Assembly: GCA_018610125.1 (NCBI GenBank)
Contig: JAHEOI010000056.1
Span: 1-23,049 of the forward strand
Length of the DNA stretch: 23,049 bases
Direction: 5' to 3'
Source: Verrucomicrobiota bacterium
GTDB taxonomy: Bacteria > Verrucomicrobiota > Verrucomicrobiia > Limisphaerales > JAHEOI01
Within the stretch, counting starts at the first letter, position 1. Every line of letters starts with the position of its first letter. Shown here piece by piece: positions 1 to 8,685 of the stretch. The notes below the pieces were generated by a model. The model was given only the letters and a program-made list of their open reading frames with translations. It had not been told where the DNA came from and ran no database searches. Position numbers and translations under genes: made by a program.

Positions 1-311
1 AACCTGTCGGTGGAGGCAAGAAAGGCGGAGCCAAGCAAAAGACCAATCACTACAGGGAGCACATTCTGCCAGCCCATCTCGTGTGCCGCGACCGGTTGCT
101 GACCTGTGTCGATCTGAAGGCCCGGTGCGATCAGATTGTAGACACTGGCCGCCAGCATAAGCCCTCCGGCAAAACTGTAGCCCAAGCCGGTGTGGCGTTT
201 TGGATCAATTTGGCGTATCGCCAGCGGCAATGCCCCGAGGCCGCATGCCAGACTCGCCAGAATGCCCGCCGTGACAGCGCGAAGTAGTAGGCCCCAAAGT
301 TCTCCCGACAT
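1..311 (-). CDS. ZIP family metal transporter, N-terminal part (3' end beyond window)
   Basis: This is the first 103 codons of a gene that leaves the window at position 1. It starts at an ATG complementary to 309-311. The translation opens MSGELWGLLLRAVTAGILAS, a hydrophobic first helix, then has GLGALPLAIRQ and a second helix containing YSFAGGLMLAASVYNLIAPG. A third hydrophobic segment (NVLPVVIGLLLGSAFLAS) follows. The Gly-x-Gly-Ala-Leu-Pro turn and the MLAAS stretch are typical of the ZupT/GufA branch of ZIP transporters, which import zinc and other divalent metals across the cytoplasmic membrane. The metal-binding His/Glu residues of later helices are outside the window, so substrate and completeness cannot be judged. 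No strong Shine-Dalgarno is visible. It lies 152 bp downstream of the dihaem HEAT gene on the same strand and could be co-transcribed with it. Confidence 0.75.
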   Translation of the reverse strand, partial: MSGELWGLLLRAVTAGILASLACGLGALPLAIRQIDPKRHTGLGYSFAGGLMLAASVYNLIAPGLQIDTGQQPVAAHEMGWQNVLPVVIGLLLGSAFLASTDR

Positions 312-463
312 ACCCTGCAGAATATAGCCTCATATCAGGTCCTTGCCGACAAGATTGCGTGATATCCCTTAGCATCACAGCACGGAAGGTCGAAGGAAGT
401 GGCCTCCGGAAACGCTGTCATACGCCGGTAATCTGCGTTCATCCGCGGTGAACACCTTTCTTC

Positions 464-3400
464 TTAATAAACATCCCCGTTTTCCTTTTCCTTGTTTGCT
501 TTCTTCCCCTCCAGCCGGGCGCCATTGATCCAGGCACGGATCACCTGATACGCGTCACTTGACTGCCTATCAGGCCAGCGCAATTCACCTCCGTGCGAAA
601 GCTTACCGGTCCCGACCGTGCCTTCCGAATCCGACGTTGCCAACGGCTTCCGAAGCAACAAGCTGTCTTGCGGCTTTGCAAGGTCGACAACCCGTAAGGC
701 GGACCGGTAATTCGATCGGGCAATCTTGCTTGTAAGCTCGCCATCTTTCGGTCCGGTCAATTTAAGGATCCCGTGATTATGATGGCATTTGTAGCATGCC
801 TTCCCGTCAGGTCCCTTCTTAAAAAAGATCGGCTGGACCTTCTCCTTGAAGTAGTCATAATCGAGCAACTTGCGTGGATTCAACTGATCGACCGGGATCT
901 CCTTGCCGCTATAGATCGACTTCGCAATCTGACGGGTTCGTGCATTCGGGTCGTCCAAGAGCTCGCTGAGCGAAACCCGAACTCCCGCGTTGTTCTGAAG
1001 CGTTTCGCTATTACGCACAAGATCGAGTGCGAGCTGCCTCACAGTGGAGTTGTCACTTTCAAGCGCCGAGCTTGTCAGCTCCGCGACCCGGACGTGGTCC
1101 CGAATCGATTCATCGGTCTGAGCCAGCTCAAGGAGCGCGCGCTGAGTCTCCGGGTCCGTTGATTGGAACAGATCGTCCAGGCTCGAGCGGACCGCCGTCA
1201 TCCCGGCCATTGGATCGGCCTTCAGTGCCAGCTTAACAGCGGCCTTCTGAAGCTTTCTGTCGTCTCTATTGAGCGCCTGAACGACAGCGACGACAACGGA
1301 GCGCTTTTCCCAAAGGCTGGGCAGCCCGATGACCGCCTCCAGCGCCTGCGGCAAAATCTCCGTCCGTCCCGGAGTAAAATATTCCTCGGTGACACGCGCC
1401 AGCTCTTTGCGCCCTTGCGACGAGAAATCGAGCTCGCTCGCCAAGCTTAAAGAGACCTTGCGCGCTTTTGGATATTGGCTCTCTTGCAGCTTCGAGATGG
1501 TGTCCAGGACGGCCGGTTCCGTCTCCGAATTGACCGGCGGCAGAAATTTCTTGTAGAACTCTTCCGCCACGCCCCGCGTGTAATCGTCTGAATCCATTAA
1601 TCCCTCGAGGAATGGAATACCAAAGGCCTCTTCGTTCCCGGTCCCGCGGAGTGTGTAGGCCGTGAGCAATGCCCGCCCGCGAATCGATGAATCATCGGAC
1701 TCGATCAGCGGCTTAAGGGCATTCTTGAGCTCGGAAGCGGAATCTTTGTAAAACTGGATCGTTCGGACATCATTGCCGATACGGCGATACCGTCCGCCTC
1801 CGGAGTAGGTGCCACTGCGAAGATGAAAATCGCTGACGGCACGAAGCAAGGTTTTTACCTGATCGTTGTTACCGGTCTGAAGGACGTGAGCGATCTTTTT
1901 CGCCTGTCTGGCCTTGGTCGCGTGCTGCCCCTCGATCGCCTGCTTGCGGTCTTGCTTGTTTCCGAGTCGCGGAATCCAATTGTTGTGAAGATATCGGATA
2001 TTTTCATCACAAAGATTATAAAATCCATCGATAAGATTCTTTCGAGCCCATGGATGGCTTTCCAGCGCCATCCGGTCCAAGTACGCGTCTTCGATTGCCG
2101 CCTTGATCGACGGGTCAGAGCTCCAATACCACCACTGCCATAGCACTCGGCAAGCGAGCATCCGGATGACCGGATCCGGATCATTCATTCGCTCCTCGAT
2201 GAGTCGTTGCGTGATCTGCGATTGTGACACCCAGTAACGGCCATGTTGGGCAAACACCTGCATGGCTCCTCGCCGGATTCGGGAATCGGAGCTTGAAACG
2301 GCCTGCGTGACAGCCTCATAGCCGAGACCACGATTCCCAAGCTGCCTTAAAGCCCAGGCGGCCGCGCGTCGCACCCCTTTATTGTGATCGCCCAAGGCTT
2401 TTATCAGCGGCTCGACCGCAGGCTCCTTGCCGACCCGTCCAAGGCATGCCGCCGCGGCCTGACGTGCCAACGGATTGGGATGGTTCAATGTCTCAATCAG
2501 CTCCCGTCGGACTGTTTTGGTCGGCGACACCCAAATCCCATCCAGCTCCGCGAGCAATCCTGGGACGGACTCCTCATTCAATGACTTGGGCGGGCTCGAA
2601 TAACCGGCCTGCCAACCAAGCTCCGCCTTGGCGCCGGGCTTCGAGTCTTTCGTTTCGTCATCGACCTCTTCGGTTCCCTCTTCACTTCCCTTACCGGACT
2701 CGTCGGTCACTTCCGGAAAGAATTCCGATAACGCCATCAAGGCAAATTGGGTCTCCCGGAACGGAGTTTGAAAATTCTCATACGGGTGCGGGTCATCGGG
2801 ATCGTCGTCGTCATACCACGCCCCAAATGGCTTCTGTTGCTTGAGCAGAAAACGGATCCCTTTTTGGATCCCGGGCTTATCGACAGAGACGCCGGCCAAC
2901 GCCAAGGTGTAGAGGCAATGACCGGTCTGAAATTCCGCCGATGGCTGTTCCTCCCCGAATTTCATCGGCCATTGGCCATCCTCACGCTGATAGCTCAAGA
3001 TTCGATCGACATTCTCTTGGATACGCTCCGAATACCCGTTTCGGTCGATTCGGCAGAAGGCAATGGTCTGGTAGCAGAGGTCAAGCATGTCCTTCACCTT
3101 GCCTTTACCGGGCGATTCGATCAGCTTCCGCACACGCTCCCGCCAACGAGCGTACGATTCGTCATTTGTTTGCTCGTAAAGGTCGTCAAAAACCATCCAG
3201 CTATGTGTGGCGACTTCGAACGCCGAGACCAATGGACGGTTTCCGTTGGACTCGTCTTTTGGAAGCTCATCCCGATCTTTGTAATAAAGCTTTAGGTACT
3301 CCGCCACATCGCGATGCACGCTTGGCCGTGGGCGTCCACTGATCGTTTCCTCAAAGATGTCGAGCATGATCGAAAGCCGGGAGACCACATTGCCGCCGGC

Positions 3401-4720
3401 ACTGATCATACGGGCCCAATGCGCTTCCGGATGACCATAAAACGGACGTGGATTATTGTAGAGACGCTCTGTCAAAAACCGAAGGGCCGGGCGCCGTCGC
3501 GCAGGAAAGCCGTTCGACATGCTGATAACAGCTCCGCGCGTGCTGAAGTGAGTCGGATGACAAGCGAGGCATTGGGCTGTCTCGGCATGGATACTCCGCA
3601 CGCGATCGGCAACCGCCCCGACACGCGGCGTGTTCGCGTGCCAGCTTTCCCCTTTCAAAAGGATGTAATCCTGCGCTGTGCGAATGGCCTGCTGCGCAGC
3701 CGCGCGCAGCCCCCCTTCGGTGGCGGGATCATAAGGCGGCAACGGATAAAGCTCGCTCCTGAGCTGGTAGATCGGATGGTTTGCTTTTACCCGAAGGAAA
3801 TACTCTCCCGGATCCAACCGCCGCGCCACAAACTTGTACATCCCGACGTATTTCGTCGATCGCTCCGGCTCGAATCGCTCAAATTCCTTGCCGTATTCAA
3901 CAAGCTTGCCCGCCTTCTTTTGAAATAAGGCGACATCGACCGGGACCTCACGGTCGAGAAAATCAATCCAGAAGAAACCGAGCTTCGGCTCAGTCCCTTT
4001 GAAATCGAATCGATACCAATCAACTCCCGAATCCATGCCTTTCTCTTGCTCCTGACCGAGTGCCGCAATGAAAGGACGATCGTCAGCGGACGCAAAGACG
4101 GTTTGACCCGGACGTATGACGGTGGCTTGATCGGTGTTATTATTGGGCTCGGCTTCAAGCAAGGCGCGGAGCTTGGCCAAGGTTGCCTCGTCGGCAGCTC
4201 CCGACTCGTTTGATTGTAAGGCCGCGCTTTTCCGTTGTGACCGAGCCGACCTCACAGCTCCCTCATAAGCAAGCGTACGTCTCCCCGATCGGCCGATTCT
4301 CAAAACCGCTTTTTGGTCGGGCTCAACCCGGATTAATGAAAAGAAATCGGGATCACCGGTGTGCAAGCGCTTCTCGTTTGCGGGCTTGCCGTCAACGACG
4401 ACTTGGACATCGAGCCCTGTCGCCGCCTCTGTCGAGCCCTCTTGCTTACTCCTGTTTGCAGCCTGCGGAGAAGGCTCCGATGCCCCTGTTCGCTCAACAA
4501 CCGGATCCCTCAGCCAAACCTCGACTCTGTAGGTTTGAGCGGCCTCCTCAGCCGGCAGCCGTATCTGCTTCGCCGTGCTCCCATGGAACGGCGCATTGAG
4601 CGAGCTCGGCACAACCTGTTGATTTACGGGAGCATCACGCCCCTGCGTCACAATCACCGCCGTGAAGGACAACACAACGACCATCCATCCCGCCCCAAAT
4701 CGATTCTTAACCATAATCAT
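464..4720 (-). CDS. Exported dihaem HEAT-repeat protein with prenyltransferase-like toroid region
   Basis: A 1418-residue protein of unknown function. I chose the ATG at 4720 (MIMVKNRFG) because a hydrophobic export segment (about residues 10-25) follows at once; the frame stays open to 4801 and an ATG at 4714 is equally possible. Seen in order: a PPC-like beta domain (about 188-330, starting EAEPNNNTDQAT and including DWYRFDF); a first haem-c motif CLACH at 384-388; an alpha/alpha-toroid-like helical region (about 470-680, with DGQWPMKFGEEQ and TGHCLYTLALAG); an acidic linker; many HEAT repeats (about 715-1240, such as NPLARQAAAACLGRVG); and a C-terminal cytochrome-like segment with CYKCH at 1309-1313. 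Two CxxCH motifs on an exported protein indicate covalent haem and extracytoplasmic redox or electron transfer. Large haem/HEAT proteins are common in Planctomycetota and Verrucomicrobiota but mostly uncharacterised. No substrate can be named. Confidence 0.88.
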   Translation of the reverse strand: MIMVKNRFGAGWMVVVLSFTAVIVTQGRDAPVNQQVVPSSLNAPFHGSTAKQIRLPAEEAAQTYRVEVWLRDPVVERTGASEPSPQAANRSKQEGSTEAATGLDVQVVVDGKPANEKRLHTGDPDFFSLIRVEPDQKAVLRIGRSGRRTLAYEGAVRSARSQRKSAALQSNESGAADEATLAKLRALLEAEPNNNTDQATVIRPGQTVFASADDRPFIAALGQEQEKGMDSGVDWYRFDFKGTEPKLGFFWIDFLDREVPVDVALFQKKAGKLVEYGKEFERFEPERSTKYVGMYKFVARRLDPGEYFLRVKANHPIYQLRSELYPLPPYDPATEGGLRAAAQQAIRTAQDYILLKGESWHANTPRVGAVADRVRSIHAETAQCLACHPTHFSTRGAVISMSNGFPARRRPALRFLTERLYNNPRPFYGHPEAHWARMISAGGNVVSRLSIMLDIFEETISGRPRPSVHRDVAEYLKLYYKDRDELPKDESNGNRPLVSAFEVATHSWMVFDDLYEQTNDESYARWRERVRKLIESPGKGKVKDMLDLCYQTIAFCRIDRNGYSERIQENVDRILSYQREDGQWPMKFGEEQPSAEFQTGHCLYTLALAGVSVDKPGIQKGIRFLLKQQKPFGAWYDDDDPDDPHPYENFQTPFRETQFALMALSEFFPEVTDESGKGSEEGTEEVDDETKDSKPGAKAELGWQAGYSSPPKSLNEESVPGLLAELDGIWVSPTKTVRRELIETLNHPNPLARQAAAACLGRVGKEPAVEPLIKALGDHNKGVRRAAAWALRQLGNRGLGYEAVTQAVSSSDSRIRRGAMQVFAQHGRYWVSQSQITQRLIEERMNDPDPVIRMLACRVLWQWWYWSSDPSIKAAIEDAYLDRMALESHPWARKNLIDGFYNLCDENIRYLHNNWIPRLGNKQDRKQAIEGQHATKARQAKKIAHVLQTGNNDQVKTLLRAVSDFHLRSGTYSGGGRYRRIGNDVRTIQFYKDSASELKNALKPLIESDDSSIRGRALLTAYTLRGTGNEEAFGIPFLEGLMDSDDYTRGVAEEFYKKFLPPVNSETEPAVLDTISKLQESQYPKARKVSLSLASELDFSSQGRKELARVTEEYFTPGRTEILPQALEAVIGLPSLWEKRSVVVAVVQALNRDDRKLQKAAVKLALKADPMAGMTAVRSSLDDLFQSTDPETQRALLELAQTDESIRDHVRVAELTSSALESDNSTVRQLALDLVRNSETLQNNAGVRVSLSELLDDPNARTRQIAKSIYSGKEIPVDQLNPRKLLDYDYFKEKVQPIFFKKGPDGKACYKCHHNHGILKLTGPKDGELTSKIARSNYRSALRVVDLAKPQDSLLLRKPLATSDSEGTVGTGKLSHGGELRWPDRQSSDAYQVIRAWINGARLEGKKANKEKENGDVY

Positions 4721-4778
4721 GCTTACTTTTCTTCGCTGGTCCGAGCTTGCCCGGGGTCCACTCTTGAAAGTCGGTATA

Positions 4779-4817
4779 CCATGTTCATTACCACATGGCA
4801 TGGCGATGACGCCATGT
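4779..4817. repeat. Palindrome cluster in the divergent region (two adjacent hairpins, four CATG sites)
   Basis: CCATGT at 4779-4784 pairs with ACATGG at 4793-4798 (8-nt loop). CATGGCG at 4799-4805 pairs with CGCCATG at 4810-4816 (4-nt loop). An alternative pairing joins ACATGGC (4793-4799) to GCCATGT (4811-4817). CATG occurs at 4780, 4794, 4799 and 4813, giving the symmetric spacing 14-5-14. It sits between the starts of the HEAT gene (-) and the Mut7-C gene (+), so an operator is possible. The right arm is followed by an AT-rich stretch that resembles a terminator tail, but no + strand gene lies upstream to be terminated. Confidence 0.5.
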
Positions 4818-4827
4818 TAAAATTATT

Positions 4828-4857
4828 TTGAGGCGGACGTAGCAACATCCGGATAAC
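4828..4857 (+). promoter_or_regulatory. Possible sigma-70-like promoter of the Mut7-C gene
   Basis: TTGAGG at 4828-4833 and GATAAC at 4852-4857 are 18 nt apart and upstream of the start codon at 4895. Each box matches the consensus at four of six positions, so this is only a weak candidate. Confidence 0.25.
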
Positions 4858-4894
4858 CGGATCAGAAGGTAATCGTCCATCCAGCGTCACGAGC

Positions 4895-5662
4895 ATGTCG
4901 GAAACAAAGCCGATCACCGTTGAGATTCGATTCTTTGAGGAGCTCAATTCCTTCCTTCCAAGATCCCGTCGGAAACAATGGATCACCAAAACGTTGGATT
5001 TCCAGACGACTGTCAAAGACCTCATCGAGTCGTTCGGCGTCCCCCATACCGAAGTCGACCTCATCCAGGTCAACAGTTGCTCCGTAAGCTTCAGCCGCCA
5101 AGTCCGGCACGGCGACCTCATAACCGTCTATCCGGTCTTTGAGACGCTCGAGATTTCGGGGGTTTCAAGGCTTCAACAAAGACCGCTCCGAAACTTGCGC
5201 TTCCTGGCGGATGTCCATCTCGGCAAGTTGGTGCGTTACATGCGATTTTGTGGCTTTGACGTCGCTTACCATCGAAACGCGGACGACCCGGAGCTCCTTC
5301 GTCAAATGCGGCGTGAAGATCGGGTACTGCTTACCCGTGATCGAGGGCTCTTGATGAACAAACAGGTTCAAAAGGGTTACCTCTTGAGGTCGGATCAGCC
5401 CACCGAACAGCTCGTCGAAGTGTTGCGCCGGTTTCAGCTCGTCGATCGCATACAGCCCTTCATTCGGTGTCCGCTCTGTAACGGATCGTTGCACCCGATT
5501 TCAAAGGATCAAATCCTCGACCAGTTGGAGCCGCTGACAGCCCGTCATTACGAGAAGTTTGTCCAATGCGACCGATGCGGCAAAATTTATTGGGAAGGCT
5601 CCCATTTCCGGCGCCTGCGTGCCTTGGTCGACCGGGCACGGCAACAAAGCCGGAATCACTGA
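4895..5662 (+). CDS. Mut7-C RNase-domain protein with N-terminal ubiquitin-like (beta-grasp) domain
   Basis: A 255-residue cytoplasmic protein with three parts. Residues about 7-92 form a MoaD/ThiS-like beta-grasp domain (VEIRFFEELNSFLP at the start, GDLITVYPVFE near the end) without a free C-terminal GG. Residues about 100-180 match the Mut7-C PIN-like RNase fold: FLADVHLGKLVRYMRFCGFD (D106), then the acidic pair D130-D131 and LLTRDRGLL with D149, the expected acidic metal-binding positions. A zinc-ribbon-like end follows with CPLC (192-195) and CDRC (225-228). The Mut7-C family takes its name from the C-terminal region of the eukaryotic exonuclease Mut-7; the bacterial fusion to a ubiquitin-like domain is a known architecture whose RNA target is unknown. 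All expected residues are present, so it looks intact. It stands alone on + between a divergent and a convergent neighbour. Confidence 0.9.
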   Translation: MSETKPITVEIRFFEELNSFLPRSRRKQWITKTLDFQTTVKDLIESFGVPHTEVDLIQVNSCSVSFSRQVRHGDLITVYPVFETLEISGVSRLQQRPLRNLRFLADVHLGKLVRYMRFCGFDVAYHRNADDPELLRQMRREDRVLLTRDRGLLMNKQVQKGYLLRSDQPTEQLVEVLRRFQLVDRIQPFIRCPLCNGSLHPISKDQILDQLEPLTARHYEKFVQCDRCGKIYWEGSHFRRLRALVDRARQQSRNH

Positions 5663-5741
5663 GGGGTGATTTGACACCGATCGGACAGCCTGTGACCAAA
5701 AGCACCGCCCAATCACTCGGCGAAATCGACCACTTTCGGCT

Positions 5742-5781
5742 GACGACAAAAACCGGGACGGCCGTCTCAGTTTTTGTCGTC
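5742..5781. terminator. Perfect 12-bp inverted repeat between convergent genes, possible bidirectional terminator
   Basis: GACGACAAAAAC (5742-5753) is exactly complementary to GTTTTTGTCGTC (5770-5781), with a 16-nt loop that itself contains the palindrome GACGGCCGTC. It lies 79 nt past the Mut7-C stop and 106 nt past the symporter stop, where a shared terminator would be expected. The A and T runs are inside the stem, not after it, so terminator function is uncertain. Confidence 0.4.
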
Positions 5782-5887
5782 GTTCAAGGATGCGGATGTC
5801 GTGTGGCATTTTGTCTCGTTCCCACCCTGGCCACGCTCAGGCAATTACGAGCTTGTCGCCGAAGCTGCCAGGTCGATTCAGGCGGGG

Positions 5888-7495
5888 TCAGCCTCGGAAA
5901 TACGAGAAGATCAGTACCAGCAAGACCAAGATGATGATTGTGTGAATCACATCGACGTAATTCCAGCTCGACCTGGAAGTCGCCTTATCCGCGGCGGCCG
6001 TTGTCGCGTAAGTCAGCCCGTTCAACTTTTCTTCCGGTGGCCTTCCGGTAAGGAGGCTTACGACGACGAGGATCGCAATGCTGACCAGGAAAAGATAAAC
6101 CGCGAAGTGGAGGAAGTTGATTTCGGCAAACGTCTCCAATGCCCCATTGAGATGGTCCTTGTTCAGCTCGGCAATGAGCCGCAGTATACCGATGACAAAT
6201 CCGGATATTAACGCCGTGAGTGCTCCGACGCCATTGATTCGCTTCGAGAAGACGCCCAGCAAGAAGACCGCCGCGATCGGAGGGGCAATGTAAGATTGGA
6301 CACTCTGCAAATAGGTGTAGAGCTGATTGGAAATACCGCTGATGAAAGGGATCCAAATCAATCCCAAAACGACGACGATGCCGGTGGCAATACGACCGAC
6401 ACGAACCAAATGGGCCTCAGAGCAGCCCGGGCGCAGTTTTTCGTAGATATCGACCGTAAACAGCGTCGAGCAGGAGTTGAACACCGATGCCAGGGAGCTC
6501 ATTAACGCGGCGAGCAATCCCCCGACGACCAGGCCGCGGACGCCGGGAGGCAATAACGCCTGAACGATGGTTGGAAACGCATGGTTGGCGCTCTCAACGG
6601 AAAGCTCGCCCTTTTGACTCAATGCGAAGGCAATCATCCCGGGAACGATAAAGATGAACAACGGAAGGATCTTGATATAGCCGGCGAAGATTGTTCCCCG
6701 GCGCGCTTGCGTTTCATTTCGAGCGGCAAGCGTTCTCTGGACGATGTATTGGTCGGTGCACCAATACCAAAGCCCGACAATCGGGGCGCCAAAGAGCATT
6801 CCTGTCCATGGATAATCCGGATGGTCGGCCGGCTTCCACATGTTGAAGTGAGCGCTTCCGACAATCTCACGCAGGTTGGTCCAGCCCCCGATTTCAATCA
6901 ACCCGGCGATTGTGACCGCAACCGAGCCGAGGATCAAAACGACCGTCTGCAGCGCTTCCGTGTAAACGACTGCACGCAATCCCCCGAGGATCGTATAGAG
7001 TCCGGTCAGAATGACAACCAATAGCGCCCCGGTCCAAAAGCTGAACCCGGTCAAGGTCTCGATCACGATGCCGGCGGCAAACAGCGTTACGGAAACCTTG
7101 GTCAGGACATAGCCCACAAGCGAGATCACGGAGAGGAAGCTGCGAGCCCCCGGGTTGAAGCGTCGCTCCAAGAATTGCGGCATCGTAAACACGCGGCTTC
7201 TCGCATAAAACGGGACAAAGACCCACCCCAGGATCAGCACGATATAGGAATGCAGCTCGTAGTGTCCCATCACAACCCCGCTGTCATAGCCTGCACCGGC
7301 AAGCCCGACCAGGTGCTCGGAGCCGACATTCGAGGCGAAAATGGACGCCCCGATCACGAACCAGCCGACATTTCGCCCGGCAAGGAAATAGTCGGTCGTG
7401 TCCTTCTGTCGCTTCCGGATCACCCATGCCAGGAGTCCCAACAAAAGCAGGAAATAGAGTCCAATGACGATCCAATCAAGTAATACCAGCGTCAT
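5888..7495 (-). CDS. SGLT-type sodium:sugar symporter (SSS family)
   Basis: A 535-residue inner-membrane transporter with many hydrophobic helices, a usual length for the family. I took the ATG at 7495 (MTLVLLDWIVIGLYF) because it begins directly at the first helix and has GAGGG upstream; the longer open frame to 7810 has an arginine-rich, non-membrane N-terminus and overlaps the divergent gene. SSS hallmarks are DYFLAGR, SNVGSEHLVGLAG, MPQFLERRF, WYWCTDQYIVQR and QSYIAPPIAAVFLLG. The residues that contact sugar in human SGLT1 (N78, H83, E102, Y290, W291, K321, Q457) all have identical counterparts here: N56, H61, E80, Y244, W245, K275 and Q397. A sodium-driven hexose or similar sugar is therefore the best substrate guess. 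The gene stands alone, convergent with the Mut7-C gene. Confidence 0.93.
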   Translation of the reverse strand: MTLVLLDWIVIGLYFLLLLGLLAWVIRKRQKDTTDYFLAGRNVGWFVIGASIFASNVGSEHLVGLAGAGYDSGVVMGHYELHSYIVLILGWVFVPFYARSRVFTMPQFLERRFNPGARSFLSVISLVGYVLTKVSVTLFAAGIVIETLTGFSFWTGALLVVILTGLYTILGGLRAVVYTEALQTVVLILGSVAVTIAGLIEIGGWTNLREIVGSAHFNMWKPADHPDYPWTGMLFGAPIVGLWYWCTDQYIVQRTLAARNETQARRGTIFAGYIKILPLFIFIVPGMIAFALSQKGELSVESANHAFPTIVQALLPPGVRGLVVGGLLAALMSSLASVFNSCSTLFTVDIYEKLRPGCSEAHLVRVGRIATGIVVVLGLIWIPFISGISNQLYTYLQSVQSYIAPPIAAVFLLGVFSKRINGVGALTALISGFVIGILRLIAELNKDHLNGALETFAEINFLHFAVYLFLVSIAILVVVSLLTGRPPEEKLNGLTYATTAAADKATSRSSWNYVDVIHTIIILVLLVLIFSYFRG

Positions 7496-7575
7496 ATTCG
7501 TGCACCCTCGCAAACGATTTGAGACCATTTGGTAATTGAGGGATACTCCGATTGGCAAGGCTGAATTTTTGCGAT

Positions 7576-8685
7576 ATGAGACAATTGGTGGTGCTAACAA
7601 TAGCCGAAATCGACTCCTTGATCCGCCGGCGTGCTGAATCGCCGATTTCGAGGGAACCTCGCAGGCGACGTCGGGTCCATCCCAAAGGCCATACGCCCGG
7701 ATGGATGCCGGCTTTCTTATCGGTCGGCTTTCTCCTCGCTCCGGTGAACGACGCCTTCGGGAAGCCACCGACGTCCTCGGAGACGGACAAAACACAACGC
7801 CGGCCCTCAACGGACACAGAGACGCACCTTGTGAGCGCCACTCAGCTCCGCCAGCGACAGCGTAAGATCACCACTCGTTGGGCTCGCCAAGTGCGGCAAC
7901 GGATTACGCCCAGACTTCATCCGGTGGAAACACCCCATTTCCGCATCTACAGCACTTGGAGCCCGAAATATGACGCCTCCCTGCGACGAACGTGCGAAGG
8001 AATGTATGCGGCATTGCGTCGGCGGTTTCAGTCCGCTGCTATCAAGACCGAGGCTTCTCCTCCCTGGCCCGGTAAGCTTTCGGTCTTTATCTTTCGGCAG
8101 AGCAGGCACTTTCGACAATTCACCGTTGAGGTCGACGGGGTTTCAAAGCATCAACGAAAAGTGGTCGACGCCGATGGGTATCATGCAAGGCATCAAGGAT
8201 TTTCTTACATTGTCTTGAACCGTCCTCACAAACCCGGAATGAGCCGTCCCGAGGCGATAACGCGCTTTTACTCCCTGCTTGTGCATGAGGGGACGCATGC
8301 CTTTCTGGCAGGTTTTTTGACGCCGCGACCACTCCCGAAATGGCTCAACGAGGGGTTGGCCGATTTCATGGCCGCCGACATCGTCACAAATTCAAAAGCC
8401 GGTCGAGATTATGTGGCCGCAACGAAGCGAGCCCTCGCGCGCCATGAGCCAATTCGAGACCTGTTTACCAAGGAGGATTTGACTTCGCATGAGTATGGGG
8501 TCGCGCAGAGCCTTGTCCGTTTTTTGTTGCGCTCCGATTCGGGACGCTTCGTTCGGTTTGTCAAAGCCTTGAAGAACGGTGCTCCGCAAGAAAAGGCGTT
8601 GCGTAAGATTTACGACGGTTCGTTCAAAGGGCTCATTCAAGCGTGGAAACAACGATCGCTTCAGATGATCCAGGCCGGTTCTTAA
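7576..8685 (+). CDS. Exported gluzincin-like zinc metallopeptidase (DUF1570/peptidase-MA-like)
   Basis: About 369 residues if started at the ATG at 7576. The start is uncertain: a TTG at 7552 lies upstream, and an ATG at 7705 sits just before a hydrophobic export segment (FLSVGFLLAP) ending near NDAFG. I kept 7576 because it includes the arginine-rich run that could serve as a long n-region. The catalytic motif is HEGTH (237-241), followed 18 residues after the second His by NEGLADF with E259, the gluzincin HExxH...E zinc site. The preceding region (HFRIYSTWSPKYDASLRRTC) resembles the domain that precedes the HExxH in DUF1570-type proteins of Planctomycetota. The substrate is unknown; a periplasmic or surface peptidase is inferred. 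It is transcribed divergently from the symporter and converges on the ThuA-like gene. Confidence 0.78.
   Translation: MRQLVVLTIAEIDSLIRRRAESPISREPRRRRRVHPKGHTPGWMPAFLSVGFLLAPVNDAFGKPPTSSETDKTQRRPSTDTETHLVSATQLRQRQRKITTRWARQVRQRITPRLHPVETPHFRIYSTWSPKYDASLRRTCEGMYAALRRRFQSAAIKTEASPPWPGKLSVFIFRQSRHFRQFTVEVDGVSKHQRKVVDADGYHARHQGFSYIVLNRPHKPGMSRPEAITRFYSLLVHEGTHAFLAGFLTPRPLPKWLNEGLADFMAADIVTNSKAGRDYVAATKRALARHEPIRDLFTKEDLTSHEYGVAQSLVRFLLRSDSGRFVRFVKALKNGAPQEKALRKIYDGSFKGLIQAWKQRSLQMIQAGS

Noticed and set aside
2747..3295. Open frame of 182 codons on + inside the HEAT gene
   Set aside because: It is antisense to a well-supported coding region with clear domain motifs and has no recognisable domain itself.
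5774..6211. Open frame of 145 codons on + over the end of the symporter gene
   Set aside because: Most of it is antisense to the symporter coding region, its translation is low-complexity charged sequence, and no motif is seen.
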